DNA of 64,000 nt. Origin: UBA6183 sp046314755. GTDB taxonomy: Bacteria > Bacteroidota > Bacteroidia > UKL13-3. Of this stretch, positions 17,923 to 26,373 are shown piece after piece. Under the pieces are notes generated by a model. It was not told the DNA's origin. It saw only the letters and a program-made list of their open reading frames with translations, and did no database searches. Position 1 is the first letter of the stretch, and each line of letters opens with the position of its first letter. The DNA lies in assembly GCA_046314755.1 (NCBI GenBank), contig JBKDBG010000054.1, positions 1 to 64,000 on the forward strand, in the 5' to 3' direction. Made by a program: the position numbers and the translations under genes.

Positions 17923-20900
17923 ATGATTGATAAATTAATTGCGTTTAGCACACGCAGTCCATGGACCATTGGATTGCTTATGCTTGTTTTGATATGTTGG
18001 GGTGGATACTCCTTAAAAAACTTACCCATTGATGCTGTACCTGATGTAACCACCAATCAGGTAGATGTGATTACCAACTCGCCCAATCTTTCTTCATTGG
18101 AGATTGAGCGATTTATTACAACGCCAATCGAAATGGCTATGGCCAATATACCGGGCTTAATTGAAGTTCGCTCCAACTCAAAATTTGGCAGCAGTGTGGT
18201 AAAACTTATTTTTGAAGATAAAATTGATATTTATTGGGCTCGCCAACAAGTTTTTGAAAGGTTGGAGTCGGTAAAAAGTGAAATTCCGGAAGGTGCCGGC
18301 ACGCCCATTTTAGGTCCGGCCTCAACGGGTTTGGGAGAAATCTATCAATATGTAATCAGGCCGGTTGATATTAAAAACAGCAAATACACTTCAACCGAAA
18401 TTCGTACCATACAAGATTGGGTAGTACGCAGAAAGTTGCTGGGCTTACCCGGTGTTGCTGATGTGAGCGGGTATGGCGGCTTTACCAAAGAGTATCAAGC
18501 AAAAATTAAACCCGAGCGTTTAAAATCCTTAGGCATTACGGTTGATGAATTGTACGAAGCACTTGCCAAGGGCAATAGCAATACAGGTGGTGCTTACATT
18601 GAAAAGGACAACAAGGCTTACACCATCCGTGGAATTGGTTTGGCCAAAAACCTTGATGATATAGCCAACACGGTAATTGAAACACGTAATGGCGTGCCAA
18701 TTTTGGTGAAAGAGGTAGCTGATGTGGAATACGGACACGCCTTGCGTTATGGCGCACTTACCATGAACGGAGAAGGCGATGTGGTGGGCGGATCGATATT
18801 AATGATGAAAGGAGCCAATGGCAACCAAGTAATTGATGCGGTGAAAAAACGCATGGGCGAAATTCAGGAAATGTTACCCGAAGGTTTGGTGATTGAACCG
18901 TTTGTTGATCGCTCTAAATTGGTAAATGCTGCAATTAAAACGGTGGCTACTAACTTAATTGAAGGTGCCATCATTGTGTTTGTGGTGATATTGTTGTTGC
19001 TCGGAAATTTACGTGCCGGTTTGTTAGCGGCATCAGTAATTCCGCTTTCCATGCTGTTTGCCTTTATTATTATGCATTACACCGGAGTCGTGGGTAATAT
19101 CATGAGTTTAGGCGCCATTGATTTTGGCTTGCTGGTTGACCCTGCCATTATTGTAGTGGAAAGCGTGGTGTTGTTTTTAGCCGTGGCTTTAAACAAACGC
19201 ATGAAAGAAAATCCTAACGGCATCATCACCTATCAGGAACGTCAAGATATCATTGTTGAATCAACCATTAGCATAAAAAAATCTGTTGTGTTTGGCGGGT
19301 TGATTATTTTGATTGTGTACTTCCCGATATTAACCCTGCAAGGTGTAGAAGGTAAAATGTTTAGCCCAATGGCTAAAACCGTGGGTTATGCAATTATCGG
19401 TGCGTTGTTGTTATCTCTAACCTACGTTCCAATGATGAGCGCATTGGTGTTGCGTCCGCCAAAATCATTACACCATGATGATATCGGAGCCAAAATTGTA
19501 AACTTCTTTTTAAAAGGAATTAACCCGTTGTTTGATTTTTGTTTGCGCTACAAAAAAGCAGTGTTGGGCTTTGCGGGAGCCGTGCTTTTGGCAGGCTACA
19601 TCGGCTTCAGTAATATTGGTGGCGAGTTTATTCCTAAACTGCAAGAAGGCGATATTTTAATCGATATGAACTTGCCGATTGGAACTCCACTTACAGAGTC
19701 TATTTCACAAAGCACCAACATCCAACAATTTTTAATGAAAGAATACCCCGATGAAATTGAACGCATTGTTTCAAAAATCGGCACATCGGAAGTAAAGGTT
19801 GATCCGCTTCCGTTGGAATCGCAAGAAATTATTGTGGTGTTGAAAGACAAACAGTACTGGACTAAATCCAAACAGCAAGAAGATTTGGCCGCCATGTTTA
19901 ATGAATCAATGAAACAATTTCCGGGAATTATTTTATCCATTCAACAACCTATTGAAAGTCGTGTAAATGATATGATGAGCGGAGCAAGAACCGATGTGGT
20001 GGTGCAATTATACGGACCGGATTTAGACACCTTGGTAAAAAAAGGAAATGAAATTATTCAACTCGTAAAAACCGTACCGGGTGCGGTGGATGTGCAAGAA
20101 AATAAAGTGTTTGGTTTGCCTCAAATTAATATTGAATACGACCGCAAGGCCATGGCTTTGTATGGCGTAAAAGTAGAACAAATTAACCGTGCCATTCAAA
20201 CAGCTTTTGGTGGAGCTACCGCAGGTGTGGTGTATGAAGGCGATAAACGTTTTGATTTAACCTTGCGCTTGGAAGGCGAAGAACGCGTGAAGCGAGAGAA
20301 CATTGAAAACTTAATGATTGAAGCCGACAATGGAGAGCCGGTTCCGTTGAAAGAGTTGGCTAGCATACAAGAAGATGTTGGCCCTTCAGAAATAGGACAT
20401 GAAGGTTTGCAACGCAGGGTAAATTTAGGCTTTAATGTGCGTGAGCGTGATTTGGAAAGTGTGGTGAATGATGTGATAAAACTGGTGGATGCCAACGTAG
20501 AATTGCCGGACAATTACAAGGTAACTTATGGCGGTGAATTCGAAAATTTTAGCAGAGCAAAAAGCACATTGGCCATAGTAGTGCCTATTTCGTTGCTTAT
20601 TATTTTGGGCTTGTTGTATTTAACCTTTGGCAACTTTAAAGACAGTTTGTTGATTTATTCCGTTGTGCCTCTTTCGGCAGTTGGTGGCGTGCTATCCTTG
20701 TTGCTTCGTGATATGAATTTTAGTATTTCGGCCGGTGTTGGTTTTATTGCCTTGTTTGGTGTGGCCGTACTTAACGGTATTTTATTGGTAAGCCGATTTA
20801 ATGAATTGGGGGCAGAAGGCGTTAGCGATTTAAACACACGTGTTAAGCAAGGATTACAAGATCGTATTCGTCCGGTGTTAATGACCTCATTGGTAGCAGC

Positions 20901-21072
20901 CTTAGGTTTTATGCCTATGGCTTTATCAACCAGTGTAGGGGCCGAGGTACAAAAACCATTGGCAACAGTGGTAATTGGTGGGCTCATCATTTCAACCGCA
21001 CTTACCCTTTTTGTATTGCCGGTGTTGTACACCTTATTCACCAAAAAAGAAACTTTAACCAAACAAGCGTAA
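17923..21072 (+). CDS. CzcA/CusA-type heavy-metal efflux RND pump
   Basis: 1049 residues, the usual length for the inner-membrane pump of a tripartite efflux system that exports metal ions by proton antiport. The helix-4 proton-relay segment reads DFGLLVDPAIIVVES with Asp400, Asp406 and Glu413, matching the three acidic residues of CzcA (DFGxxVDGAVVMVEN). Here the usual Gly is Pro407 and the Asn is Ser414, so ion choice is hard to predict. The two large porter loops and twelve helices are intact. It overlaps the TolC-type gene by one base and is followed by a periplasmic adaptor, giving the order A-C-B typical of Bacteroidota. Confidence 0.93.
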   Translation: MIDKLIAFSTRSPWTIGLLMLVLICWGGYSLKNLPIDAVPDVTTNQVDVITNSPNLSSLEIERFITTPIEMAMANIPGLIEVRSNSKFGSSVVKLIFEDKIDIYWARQQVFERLESVKSEIPEGAGTPILGPASTGLGEIYQYVIRPVDIKNSKYTSTEIRTIQDWVVRRKLLGLPGVADVSGYGGFTKEYQAKIKPERLKSLGITVDELYEALAKGNSNTGGAYIEKDNKAYTIRGIGLAKNLDDIANTVIETRNGVPILVKEVADVEYGHALRYGALTMNGEGDVVGGSILMMKGANGNQVIDAVKKRMGEIQEMLPEGLVIEPFVDRSKLVNAAIKTVATNLIEGAIIVFVVILLLLGNLRAGLLAASVIPLSMLFAFIIMHYTGVVGNIMSLGAIDFGLLVDPAIIVVESVVLFLAVALNKRMKENPNGIITYQERQDIIVESTISIKKSVVFGGLIILIVYFPILTLQGVEGKMFSPMAKTVGYAIIGALLLSLTYVPMMSALVLRPPKSLHHDDIGAKIVNFFLKGINPLFDFCLRYKKAVLGFAGAVLLAGYIGFSNIGGEFIPKLQEGDILIDMNLPIGTPLTESISQSTNIQQFLMKEYPDEIERIVSKIGTSEVKVDPLPLESQEIIVVLKDKQYWTKSKQQEDLAAMFNESMKQFPGIILSIQQPIESRVNDMMSGARTDVVVQLYGPDLDTLVKKGNEIIQLVKTVPGAVDVQENKVFGLPQINIEYDRKAMALYGVKVEQINRAIQTAFGGATAGVVYEGDKRFDLTLRLEGEERVKRENIENLMIEADNGEPVPLKELASIQEDVGPSEIGHEGLQRRVNLGFNVRERDLESVVNDVIKLVDANVELPDNYKVTYGGEFENFSRAKSTLAIVVPISLLIILGLLYLTFGNFKDSLLIYSVVPLSAVGGVLSLLLRDMNFSISAGVGFIALFGVAVLNGILLVSRFNELGAEGVSDLNTRVKQGLQDRIRPVLMTSLVAALGFMPMALSTSVGAEVQKPLATVVIGGLIISTALTLFVLPVLYTLFTKKETLTKQA

Positions 21073-22268
21073 TGAAATTTTATATCGTCATATTTTTATT
21101 CAGCGTTTTTCCTGGAGTGTTGCTTGCACAACAAGGCAACAACAAACTCACCCGAAAAACAGCGCTGCAACTTGCTCAAGAAAAAAACCCGCAAGTGCAG
21201 TTGGCCAATACCAAAAAAGAAAAACAGGTGGCTTTGCGTGGTGCATCATTAAGCATCAATGCACCCGAAATAATTTTTGAAGCACCCACCTCAACAGAGT
21301 TGCGTCCTGGAGTATTACAAACGTTTGATTTTCCAACCACATACGTACGTAAGTATCAAGCACAACAGCAACAAATTAGTATGGCCGAAACCGAAAAACA
21401 AATTACCCTCAATCAATTGCGTTATCAGGTAAACACTACCTACAATGAAATGCAATACTTGCGGGAAGTATTTGTATCATACCTACAACAAGACAGTTTG
21501 TTGGAAGATGTGGTGGAAGTAACCAACGTGCGTTTAGAAGTTGGACAAATTTCTAACCTTGAAAAACTCAATGCACAATCGCAATACCGTGAAGTGAAAT
21601 ACCAATTGGATCAAATCAAATCTAAATTGCGCACGGCAGGTGTGCAAATGAGTTTACTCACCGGTAACCCTAACGACACCGGGTTGGTTGCGGCTGATGA
21701 GTTTTTGAAATTACCTTTGCCGGCTTACACCGTTCAAACAGAAGGAGTGTTTAATAACAATCCGTTAACCACGTTTTATGAACAAAATAAAAAGTTACAA
21801 AAAGCCTTACTTAACCAAAACAAAAGTTATTGGATGCCGGGCTTGGTGGTGGGGTATCTTAACCAAGGACCCGACAACACGCCTGCACGTTACCGCATGC
21901 GTTACGGTTTTACCTTTCCGTTATGGTTTTGGGGAAATGCTTCGCAAGTAAAAGCAGCCAAAAAAGAAGTAAAAGTTGCTGAGCAACAAGCCGTGCTGAA
22001 CCAATATGAATTAAACGGAAATTATGCACAAGCATTGTCGGAGTTAAGGCAATACACAGAAGCATTAAACTACTACGAACAAACAGCTTTGCCACAAGCG
22101 GAAGAAATTGCCAAAACGGCAAAAGAAGGTTACCGTTTAGGAAGCATTGGTTATTACAACTACTTGCTCAACCTGCAACAAGTAATCAAAATTCGTTTAG
22201 GCTATTTAGAGGCTTTAAAAAACTACAACCAAGCTATTTATACCATTCAATATTTAAGAGGACAATAA
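21072..22268 (+). CDS. TolC-family outer-membrane efflux protein (CzcC-like)
   Basis: 398 residues with a signal peptide (cleavage near residue 19, LLAQQ). The sequence shows the two-fold helical repeat of TolC proteins: ALQLAQEKNPQVQLANTKKE at the N-terminal side and a second set around residues 285-395 (QALSELRQYTEALNYYEQ, AKTAKEGYRLGSIGYYNYL). It forms the outer-membrane channel of the pump. It overlaps czcA by one base and is one base before the adaptor gene, so the three are one operon. Confidence 0.9.
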   Translation: MKFYIVIFLFSVFPGVLLAQQGNNKLTRKTALQLAQEKNPQVQLANTKKEKQVALRGASLSINAPEIIFEAPTSTELRPGVLQTFDFPTTYVRKYQAQQQQISMAETEKQITLNQLRYQVNTTYNEMQYLREVFVSYLQQDSLLEDVVEVTNVRLEVGQISNLEKLNAQSQYREVKYQLDQIKSKLRTAGVQMSLLTGNPNDTGLVAADEFLKLPLPAYTVQTEGVFNNNPLTTFYEQNKKLQKALLNQNKSYWMPGLVVGYLNQGPDNTPARYRMRYGFTFPLWFWGNASQVKAAKKEVKVAEQQAVLNQYELNGNYAQALSELRQYTEALNYYEQTALPQAEEIAKTAKEGYRLGSIGYYNYLLNLQQVIKIRLGYLEALKNYNQAIYTIQYLRGQ

Positions 22269-22269
22269 C

Positions 22270-23427
22270 ATGAAATATATTGTAACAATATTAACCACGG
22301 TAGTGTTGCTGAGCGCATGCGGCAATAAAGAAAATAATGCCAACACACCGGCAAAAAAGGATTATGATTCCATTGCGCTTACCCAACAACAATTAAAAGG
22401 CGTAAATGTAACGTTTGTGCAGTTTACGCAGCGCCTTATCAAACCGATTATTCATGCCAACGGAGCCATACGTTTATTGCCCGAAAGCAAGGCCGAAGTA
22501 AGCTCGCACATCAACGGAAAAATTGACCGCATATTTGTGCGTGAAGGGATGTACGTAAACAAAAACCAAGCATTACTAAGCATCAGCAGTTTTGATTTAT
22601 TGGAGTTGCAAAACGAATATGTTTCGGCAAAAAACGAAGCCGAATTTCAACGCGTGGAGTTTGAACGACAAGGGGAATTGAAAAAAAGAAACATGGGGGT
22701 CTTGGCCGATTATCAGGCAGCAAAAGCCAAATACCAATCAGCGATTATCAAAGAAAAAACCTTGCAACAAAAATTGGAAATGCTTGGCATTGATACCAGA
22801 GCTTTTGCTGATTTAACCAATCCGCATATTCAAAAAACCATCACCATTAAAGCACCTTTCAGCGGATACATGAACAAGTTAAATGTGCACGCAGGATCTT
22901 TGGTTCAACCGGAAACCATATTGGCCGAAATCATCGACCCGAAACAATTGCAAGCCGAAGTGTATGTGTATGAAAAAGATGCTGAGTTGATTAAAGAGGG
23001 TTTGCCGGTTACGTTAAACTTTGTGCAAAATGGCATTGCTCCTGTGCAAGGCAAAGTATTGTTTGTTTCGCGTGCGTTAGACCCTACCAACAAAACCATT
23101 ACCCTGCATGTACAATTTGCCCAACCGCAACACGAAGAAATTCATGCCGACATGAATGTGAAGGCAGTAATTACAGGACAAGCAGGCAGCGTAGCCGAAA
23201 TGGCTATTCCTGCCACAACCTTGTACGATGATGGGGAACACAAATACATATTTGTAGCCATGAACCCAAAGAACGAAAAAGTACAAATGAAAAAATTTAG
23301 GGTTGAAGTATTGAAAGAAGACGAAGGTTATGCGGTGATAAAATCCATACAAAAATTGCCGAAAGATTGTTGGATTGCAGATTACAATGTGTTGGCCATT
23401 GAGGCCGAAAGAAAGAAAAACGAATAA
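22270..23427 (+). CDS. RND periplasmic adaptor (CzcB-like lipoprotein)
   Basis: 385 residues. A lipobox LLSAC (Cys17) means it is lipid-anchored. The order barrel-sandwich/lipoyl (ISSHINGKIDRIFVREGMYV, about residues 75-95), helical hairpin (115-170), second lipoyl half (TIKAPFSGYMNKLNVHAGS), then beta-barrel (LQAEVYVYEKDAELI) is that of HlyD/CzcB membrane fusion proteins. It joins the CzcA-type pump to the TolC channel. A strong terminator follows at 23433-23468, closing the operon. Confidence 0.92.
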   Translation: MKYIVTILTTVVLLSACGNKENNANTPAKKDYDSIALTQQQLKGVNVTFVQFTQRLIKPIIHANGAIRLLPESKAEVSSHINGKIDRIFVREGMYVNKNQALLSISSFDLLELQNEYVSAKNEAEFQRVEFERQGELKKRNMGVLADYQAAKAKYQSAIIKEKTLQQKLEMLGIDTRAFADLTNPHIQKTITIKAPFSGYMNKLNVHAGSLVQPETILAEIIDPKQLQAEVYVYEKDAELIKEGLPVTLNFVQNGIAPVQGKVLFVSRALDPTNKTITLHVQFAQPQHEEIHADMNVKAVITGQAGSVAEMAIPATTLYDDGEHKYIFVAMNPKNEKVQMKKFRVEVLKEDEGYAVIKSIQKLPKDCWIADYNVLAIEAERKKNE

Positions 23428-23432
23428 ATAAA

Positions 23433-23468
23433 AAACTCCGTTGGTGATAAAACACCAGCGGAGTTTTT
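23433..23468 (+). terminator. Intrinsic terminator of the RND efflux operon
   Basis: A 14-bp stem, AAACTCCGTTGGTG (23433-23446) pairing with CACCAGCGGAGTTT (23453-23466) with one G-U wobble, a 6-base loop and a T-run to 23468. Confidence 0.88.
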
Positions 23469-23661
23469 GTTTGGAGAGAACCTACTGTTAAAAAAGCATG
23501 AAGTGCTCTTATAAGCATTGTTATTTTACATCGGCACAATACCGTTTAGAAAATTGTGTGGAACATCAACAGTAACCAAAGAAGTAAAAAACAGTTTATC
23601 ACACCTCCAGTCATTGCAAATGCCAAGTATTTTAATTTACTTGGTGTAACAAAACAGTTGA

Positions 23662-23976
23662 ATGAGAAAGCGCTATTTTTTATTGCCATGCCTGCTTGCT
23701 TTCATTTTTTTAAGTGGTTGCAGTAAGCGTTATGCCTACTTAAAAACCATTCCTGTTGATGCCGTTAAGCAAGGTTCGATAGTAAAATCTCACCAACCAA
23801 TTATTAAAACATTTTCCCATCGCATTGATAATCTAAACAATACACCTATTCTTCTTCAACAAGAAAAAATCACAACTTTAGCAACGACTACCATACAAGA
23901 AAAAAGCCTTGGTTTAAACAAAAGAAACCAACCCCAACTGACGGAAAAAAACCTACAGCACCTAAACGTTCACTAG
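23662..23976 (+). CDS. Small lipoprotein of unknown function
   Basis: 104 residues. A lipobox LSGC (Cys20) follows a strongly hydrophobic N-terminus. The mature part is basic and polar (KRYAYLKTIPVDAVKQG), without a visible domain, and ends after a low-complexity Gln/Asn-rich stretch. The next gene starts 17 bases later, so the two are probably cotranscribed. No family recognised; the signal sequence supports a real exported product. Confidence 0.6.
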   Translation: MRKRYFLLPCLLAFIFLSGCSKRYAYLKTIPVDAVKQGSIVKSHQPIIKTFSHRIDNLNNTPILLQQEKITTLATTTIQEKSLGLNKRNQPQLTEKNLQHLNVH

Positions 23977-23993
23977 AAAAAGAATCCAATAAA

Positions 23994-24275
23994 ATGAATA
24001 ATCTTGATACCGCTGTTAGCTTTTTAATTTATACACTTATTGCTTGTTTGGTTCTGCTTGCATTTATGATAACCGCATTCGGACCATTCATACTCATTGC
24101 TTTGTTAGCGCTTACGGCAACTACATGGTTTTTTGCATTACAGGTTTTTTTTGAGAGAGAGAAAGGAAAAGCGTGGGCCGTTTTTGTTATGCTTTTGGCA
24201 CTGTTTTTCGCTTTTATTAGTTTTGGCTTTTACATGATGAGTTGGATGCGATCAAGCGCTGGTGGAATACCATAG
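23994..24275 (+). CDS. Small membrane protein of unknown function
   Basis: 93 residues with three predicted membrane helices (about 7-30, 34-54 and 62-84), very few charges, and a short polar tail. It starts 17 bases after the small lipoprotein gene. It resembles generic short integral membrane proteins; I recognise no family. A single-gene neighbour and the clean ATG support it as real, but evidence is limited to hydrophobicity. Confidence 0.55.
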   Translation: MNNLDTAVSFLIYTLIACLVLLAFMITAFGPFILIALLALTATTWFFALQVFFEREKGKAWAVFVMLLALFFAFISFGFYMMSWMRSSAGGIP

Positions 24276-24395
24276 GCTGTGTTCGTGATGGCTTGTTAAA
24301 ATGATAGGTTACAAAAAGAATAGTTTCTTGCCCATTGTTCATCCAACGGATTTCACTAACATTATTACCTGTATTCGTTAGCATCATGGTTAAAT
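24276..24395. other. Spacer before the tRNA-Phe fragment array
   Basis: 120 bases with no gene seen. The sequence immediately before the array shares no similarity with the tRNA units. Confidence 0.4.
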
Positions 24396-24665
24396 CATTC
24401 GAGGTTTTGCTTGTGGTGTGGGAGTCCCGAGGTATCGGGAGAACCACCGACACAAGGTCGAAAAATAAAAAAACCCCGAACTTGCATTCGAGGTTTTGCT
24501 TGTGGTGTGGGAGTCCCGAGCAATTGGGAGAACCCTAAGACACAAGGTCGCAATAACAAAAAAAACCCGAACTTGCATTCGAGGTTTTGCTTGTGGTGTG
24601 GGGGTCCCGAGCAATCGGGAGAACCCCAAGACACAAGGTCGCAATAACAAAAAACCCCGAACTTG
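24396..24665 (-). repeat. Three tandem broken tRNA-Phe 3' halves with terminator, each carrying a hairpin in the T-loop
   Basis: Three direct repeats of 89, 91 and 90 bases start at 24396, 24485 and 24576; a fourth copy of the same end (24666 onwards) belongs to the intact tRNA-Phe gene. Read on the minus strand, each unit repeats the tRNA from the 3' side of the anticodon stem (CCTTGTGTC) through the acceptor (CCACACCA) and its terminator. The 3' pieces lie at 24414-24457, 24503-24547 and 24594-24638. In each, the T-loop bases after TTC are replaced by an inverted repeat: TCCCGAGGTATCGGGA in unit 1, TCCCGAGCAATTGGGA in unit 2 and TCCCGAGCAATCGGGA in unit 3 (plus-strand reading). None has a 5' half, so none makes a tRNA. 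Confidence 0.85.
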
Positions 24666-24678
24666 CATTCGAGGTTTT
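24649..24678 (-). terminator. Intrinsic terminator of tRNA-Phe
   Basis: On the minus strand AAAACCTCGAA pairs with TTCGGGGTTTT (11 bp with one wobble, 6-base loop) followed by Ts, beginning 6 bases after the tRNA 3' end. The same hairpin recurs in each upstream-coordinate repeat unit. Confidence 0.75.
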
Positions 24679-24683
24679 GCTTG

Positions 24684-24756
24684 TGGTGTGGGAGGGAATC
24701 GAACCCCCGACACAAGGATTTTCAGTCCTTTGCTCTACCAACTGAGCTACCGCACC
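24684..24756 (-). tRNA. tRNA-Phe (anticodon GAA)
   Basis: A 73-nt cloverleaf on the minus strand: acceptor GGTGCGG, D-arm GCTC/GAGC, anticodon arm AAGGA-CTGAAAA-TCCTT (anticodon GAA), variable GTGTC, T-arm GGGGG-TTCGATT-CCCTC, acceptor CCACACC and discriminator A. No CCA is encoded. All stems pair except acceptor position 5: C5 faces A68. The same bases occur in the neighbouring broken copies, so this is not a random error in one place. It is the only intact copy here and lies inside an array of partial copies. Confidence 0.92.
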
Positions 24757-24763
24757 GTGTTTT

Positions 24764-24811
24764 GGTCCTTTGCTCTACCTCCCGATAGTTATCGGGATGA
24801 GCTACCGCACC
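24764..24811 (-). repeat. Broken tRNA-Phe 5' half with a palindrome in the D-loop
   Basis: Between the promoter and the intact tRNA-Phe lies a second 5' half: GGTGCGG-TA-GCTC-A, then TCCCGATAACTATCGGGA (minus-strand reading; 24780-24797), then GGTA-GAGC-A-AAGGAC, where it stops and the intact gene begins 7 bases later. The D-loop bases GTT are replaced by an 18-base element with perfect 8-bp arms (TCCCGATA/TATCGGGA). Outside the insert it matches the intact gene exactly. It must be transcribed as part of the tRNA-Phe precursor. Confidence 0.85.
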
Positions 24812-24826
24812 GTGTTTTAGGGAGTG

Positions 24827-24857
24827 CAAATGTAAAAGTAATTTTTAAATCTGCAAA
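24827..24857 (-). promoter_or_regulatory. Promoter of tRNA-Phe
   Basis: On the minus strand TTTG (plus 24854-24857) and TACATTTG (plus 24827-24834) are separated by 19 bases, a full match to the Bacteroidota -33/-7 pattern. The predicted start, near 24820, lies upstream of the broken 5' half, so both are on one transcript. Confidence 0.8.
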
Positions 24858-24941
24858 CTTTTGTTTCAATCTAAATTAATAATTCCTGCGCTGCTACTCA
24901 ATTTTTTGTTTTAATATTGTGCAGAATCACGATTAAAACCT

Positions 24942-26249
24942 ATGATTTCACAACTACTGTTCGTATTGCTTTCAGCAGGTGCCATTTACCTGTTCGCCAA
25001 AAACCTTGGTAAAATCCGCAGAAATATTTTGCTCGGAAAAGATGTTGACCTAAGCGACAATGCCGGAGAACGGTGGAAAACCATGCTTAAGGTGGCTTTC
25101 GGACAAACAAAAATGGCTGTGCGCCCGGTGCCCTTTTTCTTACACCTGATTGTGTATGTGGGTTTCGTGCTCATTAATATCGAAGTACTTGAAATACTCG
25201 TTGACGGCATTTTTGGAACACACCGTGTGCTTTCGTTTTTAGGACCGGTGTACAACTTGGCCATTGGCTTTTTTGAAATTTTAGCCTTTGGCGTATTGCT
25301 GGCTTGTATTGTGTTTTTATGCAGAAGATATGTGGTGAACATTGCACGCTTTCAAAGCCCTGAGTTAGCCGGCCAACCGAATAAAGATGCCGCAACCATT
25401 TTATTTGTTGAAATCATCTTAATGGCGGCTTTGTTAACCATGAATGCTGCTGATTTTCACTTGCAAAACAATGCTGCCAAACATTACACAAATGCAGGCT
25501 CATTCCCTATTAGCAGTTGGCTGGTTGCACCAATGTTTGCTTCGTTAAGCAACGAAACATTGGTGATTATTGAGCGTGCGGCTTGGTGGTTTCATATCAT
25601 AGGCATTTTTGCATTTATGAATTACCTGCCTTTTAGTAAACACTTTCACATCATCATGGCTTTTCCAAACACCTTTTATTCAAACCTTAATGCAAAAGGT
25701 GAATTAAATAATATGGCGAGTGTAACGCAAGAGGTAAAACTCATGTTAGATCCAAGCGCAGCAACGCCTGAAGGATATCAGCCTCCAACCAGTTTTGGGG
25801 TGAAAGATGTACAAGATTTAACCTGGAAAAACCTGATGGACGCCTACACATGTACTGAGTGTGGCCGTTGTACCAGCAGTTGTCCCCAAAACATCACCGG
25901 CAAATTACTCTCACCGCGTAAAATTGTAATGGATGTAAGAGACCGTTTAGAGGAGGTTGGCAAAAACATAGATGCCAACAACGGTTCTTTTGTTGATGAT
26001 GGAAAAAACCTACACAGTTACATTAGCGAAGAAGAATTGTGGGCTTGTAACACTTGTAATGCTTGTGTAGAGGCTTGTCCGGTTAATATCAACCCAATGG
26101 AAATTATTGTTGAAATGCGCAGATTTAAAGTAATGGAACAATCATCAGCACCGGGCTCATTAAACAACATGTTCAGCAACTTGGAGAACAACCAGGCGCC
26201 ATGGCAATTTAGTCCTATGGATAGGGCAAATTGGACACAAGAAGCGTAA
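24942..26249 (+). CDS. Membrane-bound 4Fe-4S protein (HdrC/DsrMK-like electron carrier)
   Basis: 435 residues. Five to six membrane helices occupy the N-terminal 240 residues, with His residues that could hold haem (a nitrate-reductase-gamma-like region). From about residue 295 there are two ferredoxin clusters: CTECGRCTSSCP and CNTCNACVEACP, enough for two [4Fe-4S] centres. Such proteins pass electrons between a membrane quinone or haem and a CCG-domain partner. The probable partner is the HdrB-like protein at 37401-38189, which in most Bacteroidota lies directly downstream but here is 11 kb away. Confidence 0.85.
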   Translation: MISQLLFVLLSAGAIYLFAKNLGKIRRNILLGKDVDLSDNAGERWKTMLKVAFGQTKMAVRPVPFFLHLIVYVGFVLINIEVLEILVDGIFGTHRVLSFLGPVYNLAIGFFEILAFGVLLACIVFLCRRYVVNIARFQSPELAGQPNKDAATILFVEIILMAALLTMNAADFHLQNNAAKHYTNAGSFPISSWLVAPMFASLSNETLVIIERAAWWFHIIGIFAFMNYLPFSKHFHIIMAFPNTFYSNLNAKGELNNMASVTQEVKLMLDPSAATPEGYQPPTSFGVKDVQDLTWKNLMDAYTCTECGRCTSSCPQNITGKLLSPRKIVMDVRDRLEEVGKNIDANNGSFVDDGKNLHSYISEEELWACNTCNACVEACPVNINPMEIIVEMRRFKVMEQSSAPGSLNNMFSNLENNQAPWQFSPMDRANWTQEA

Positions 26250-26373
26250 ACGTTAACTTAGTACTTCATTAATTTTGGGGGCATACAAAACAGGCTTGAG
26301 GATGGTTAATGTTAGGCCCGGCCAGACAACGATAGTGATGTTATATTATTAATGTGTCGCTTGGTATGTTGTT

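Noticed and set aside
24396..24665. CRISPR-like periodic array
   Set aside because: The 89-91-base period holds almost no variable spacer; the repeats are tRNA and terminator copies.
24390..24879. Several open frames of 70-127 codons on both strands
   Set aside because: All run through the tRNA repeat array and the tRNA gene; they are translated repeats.
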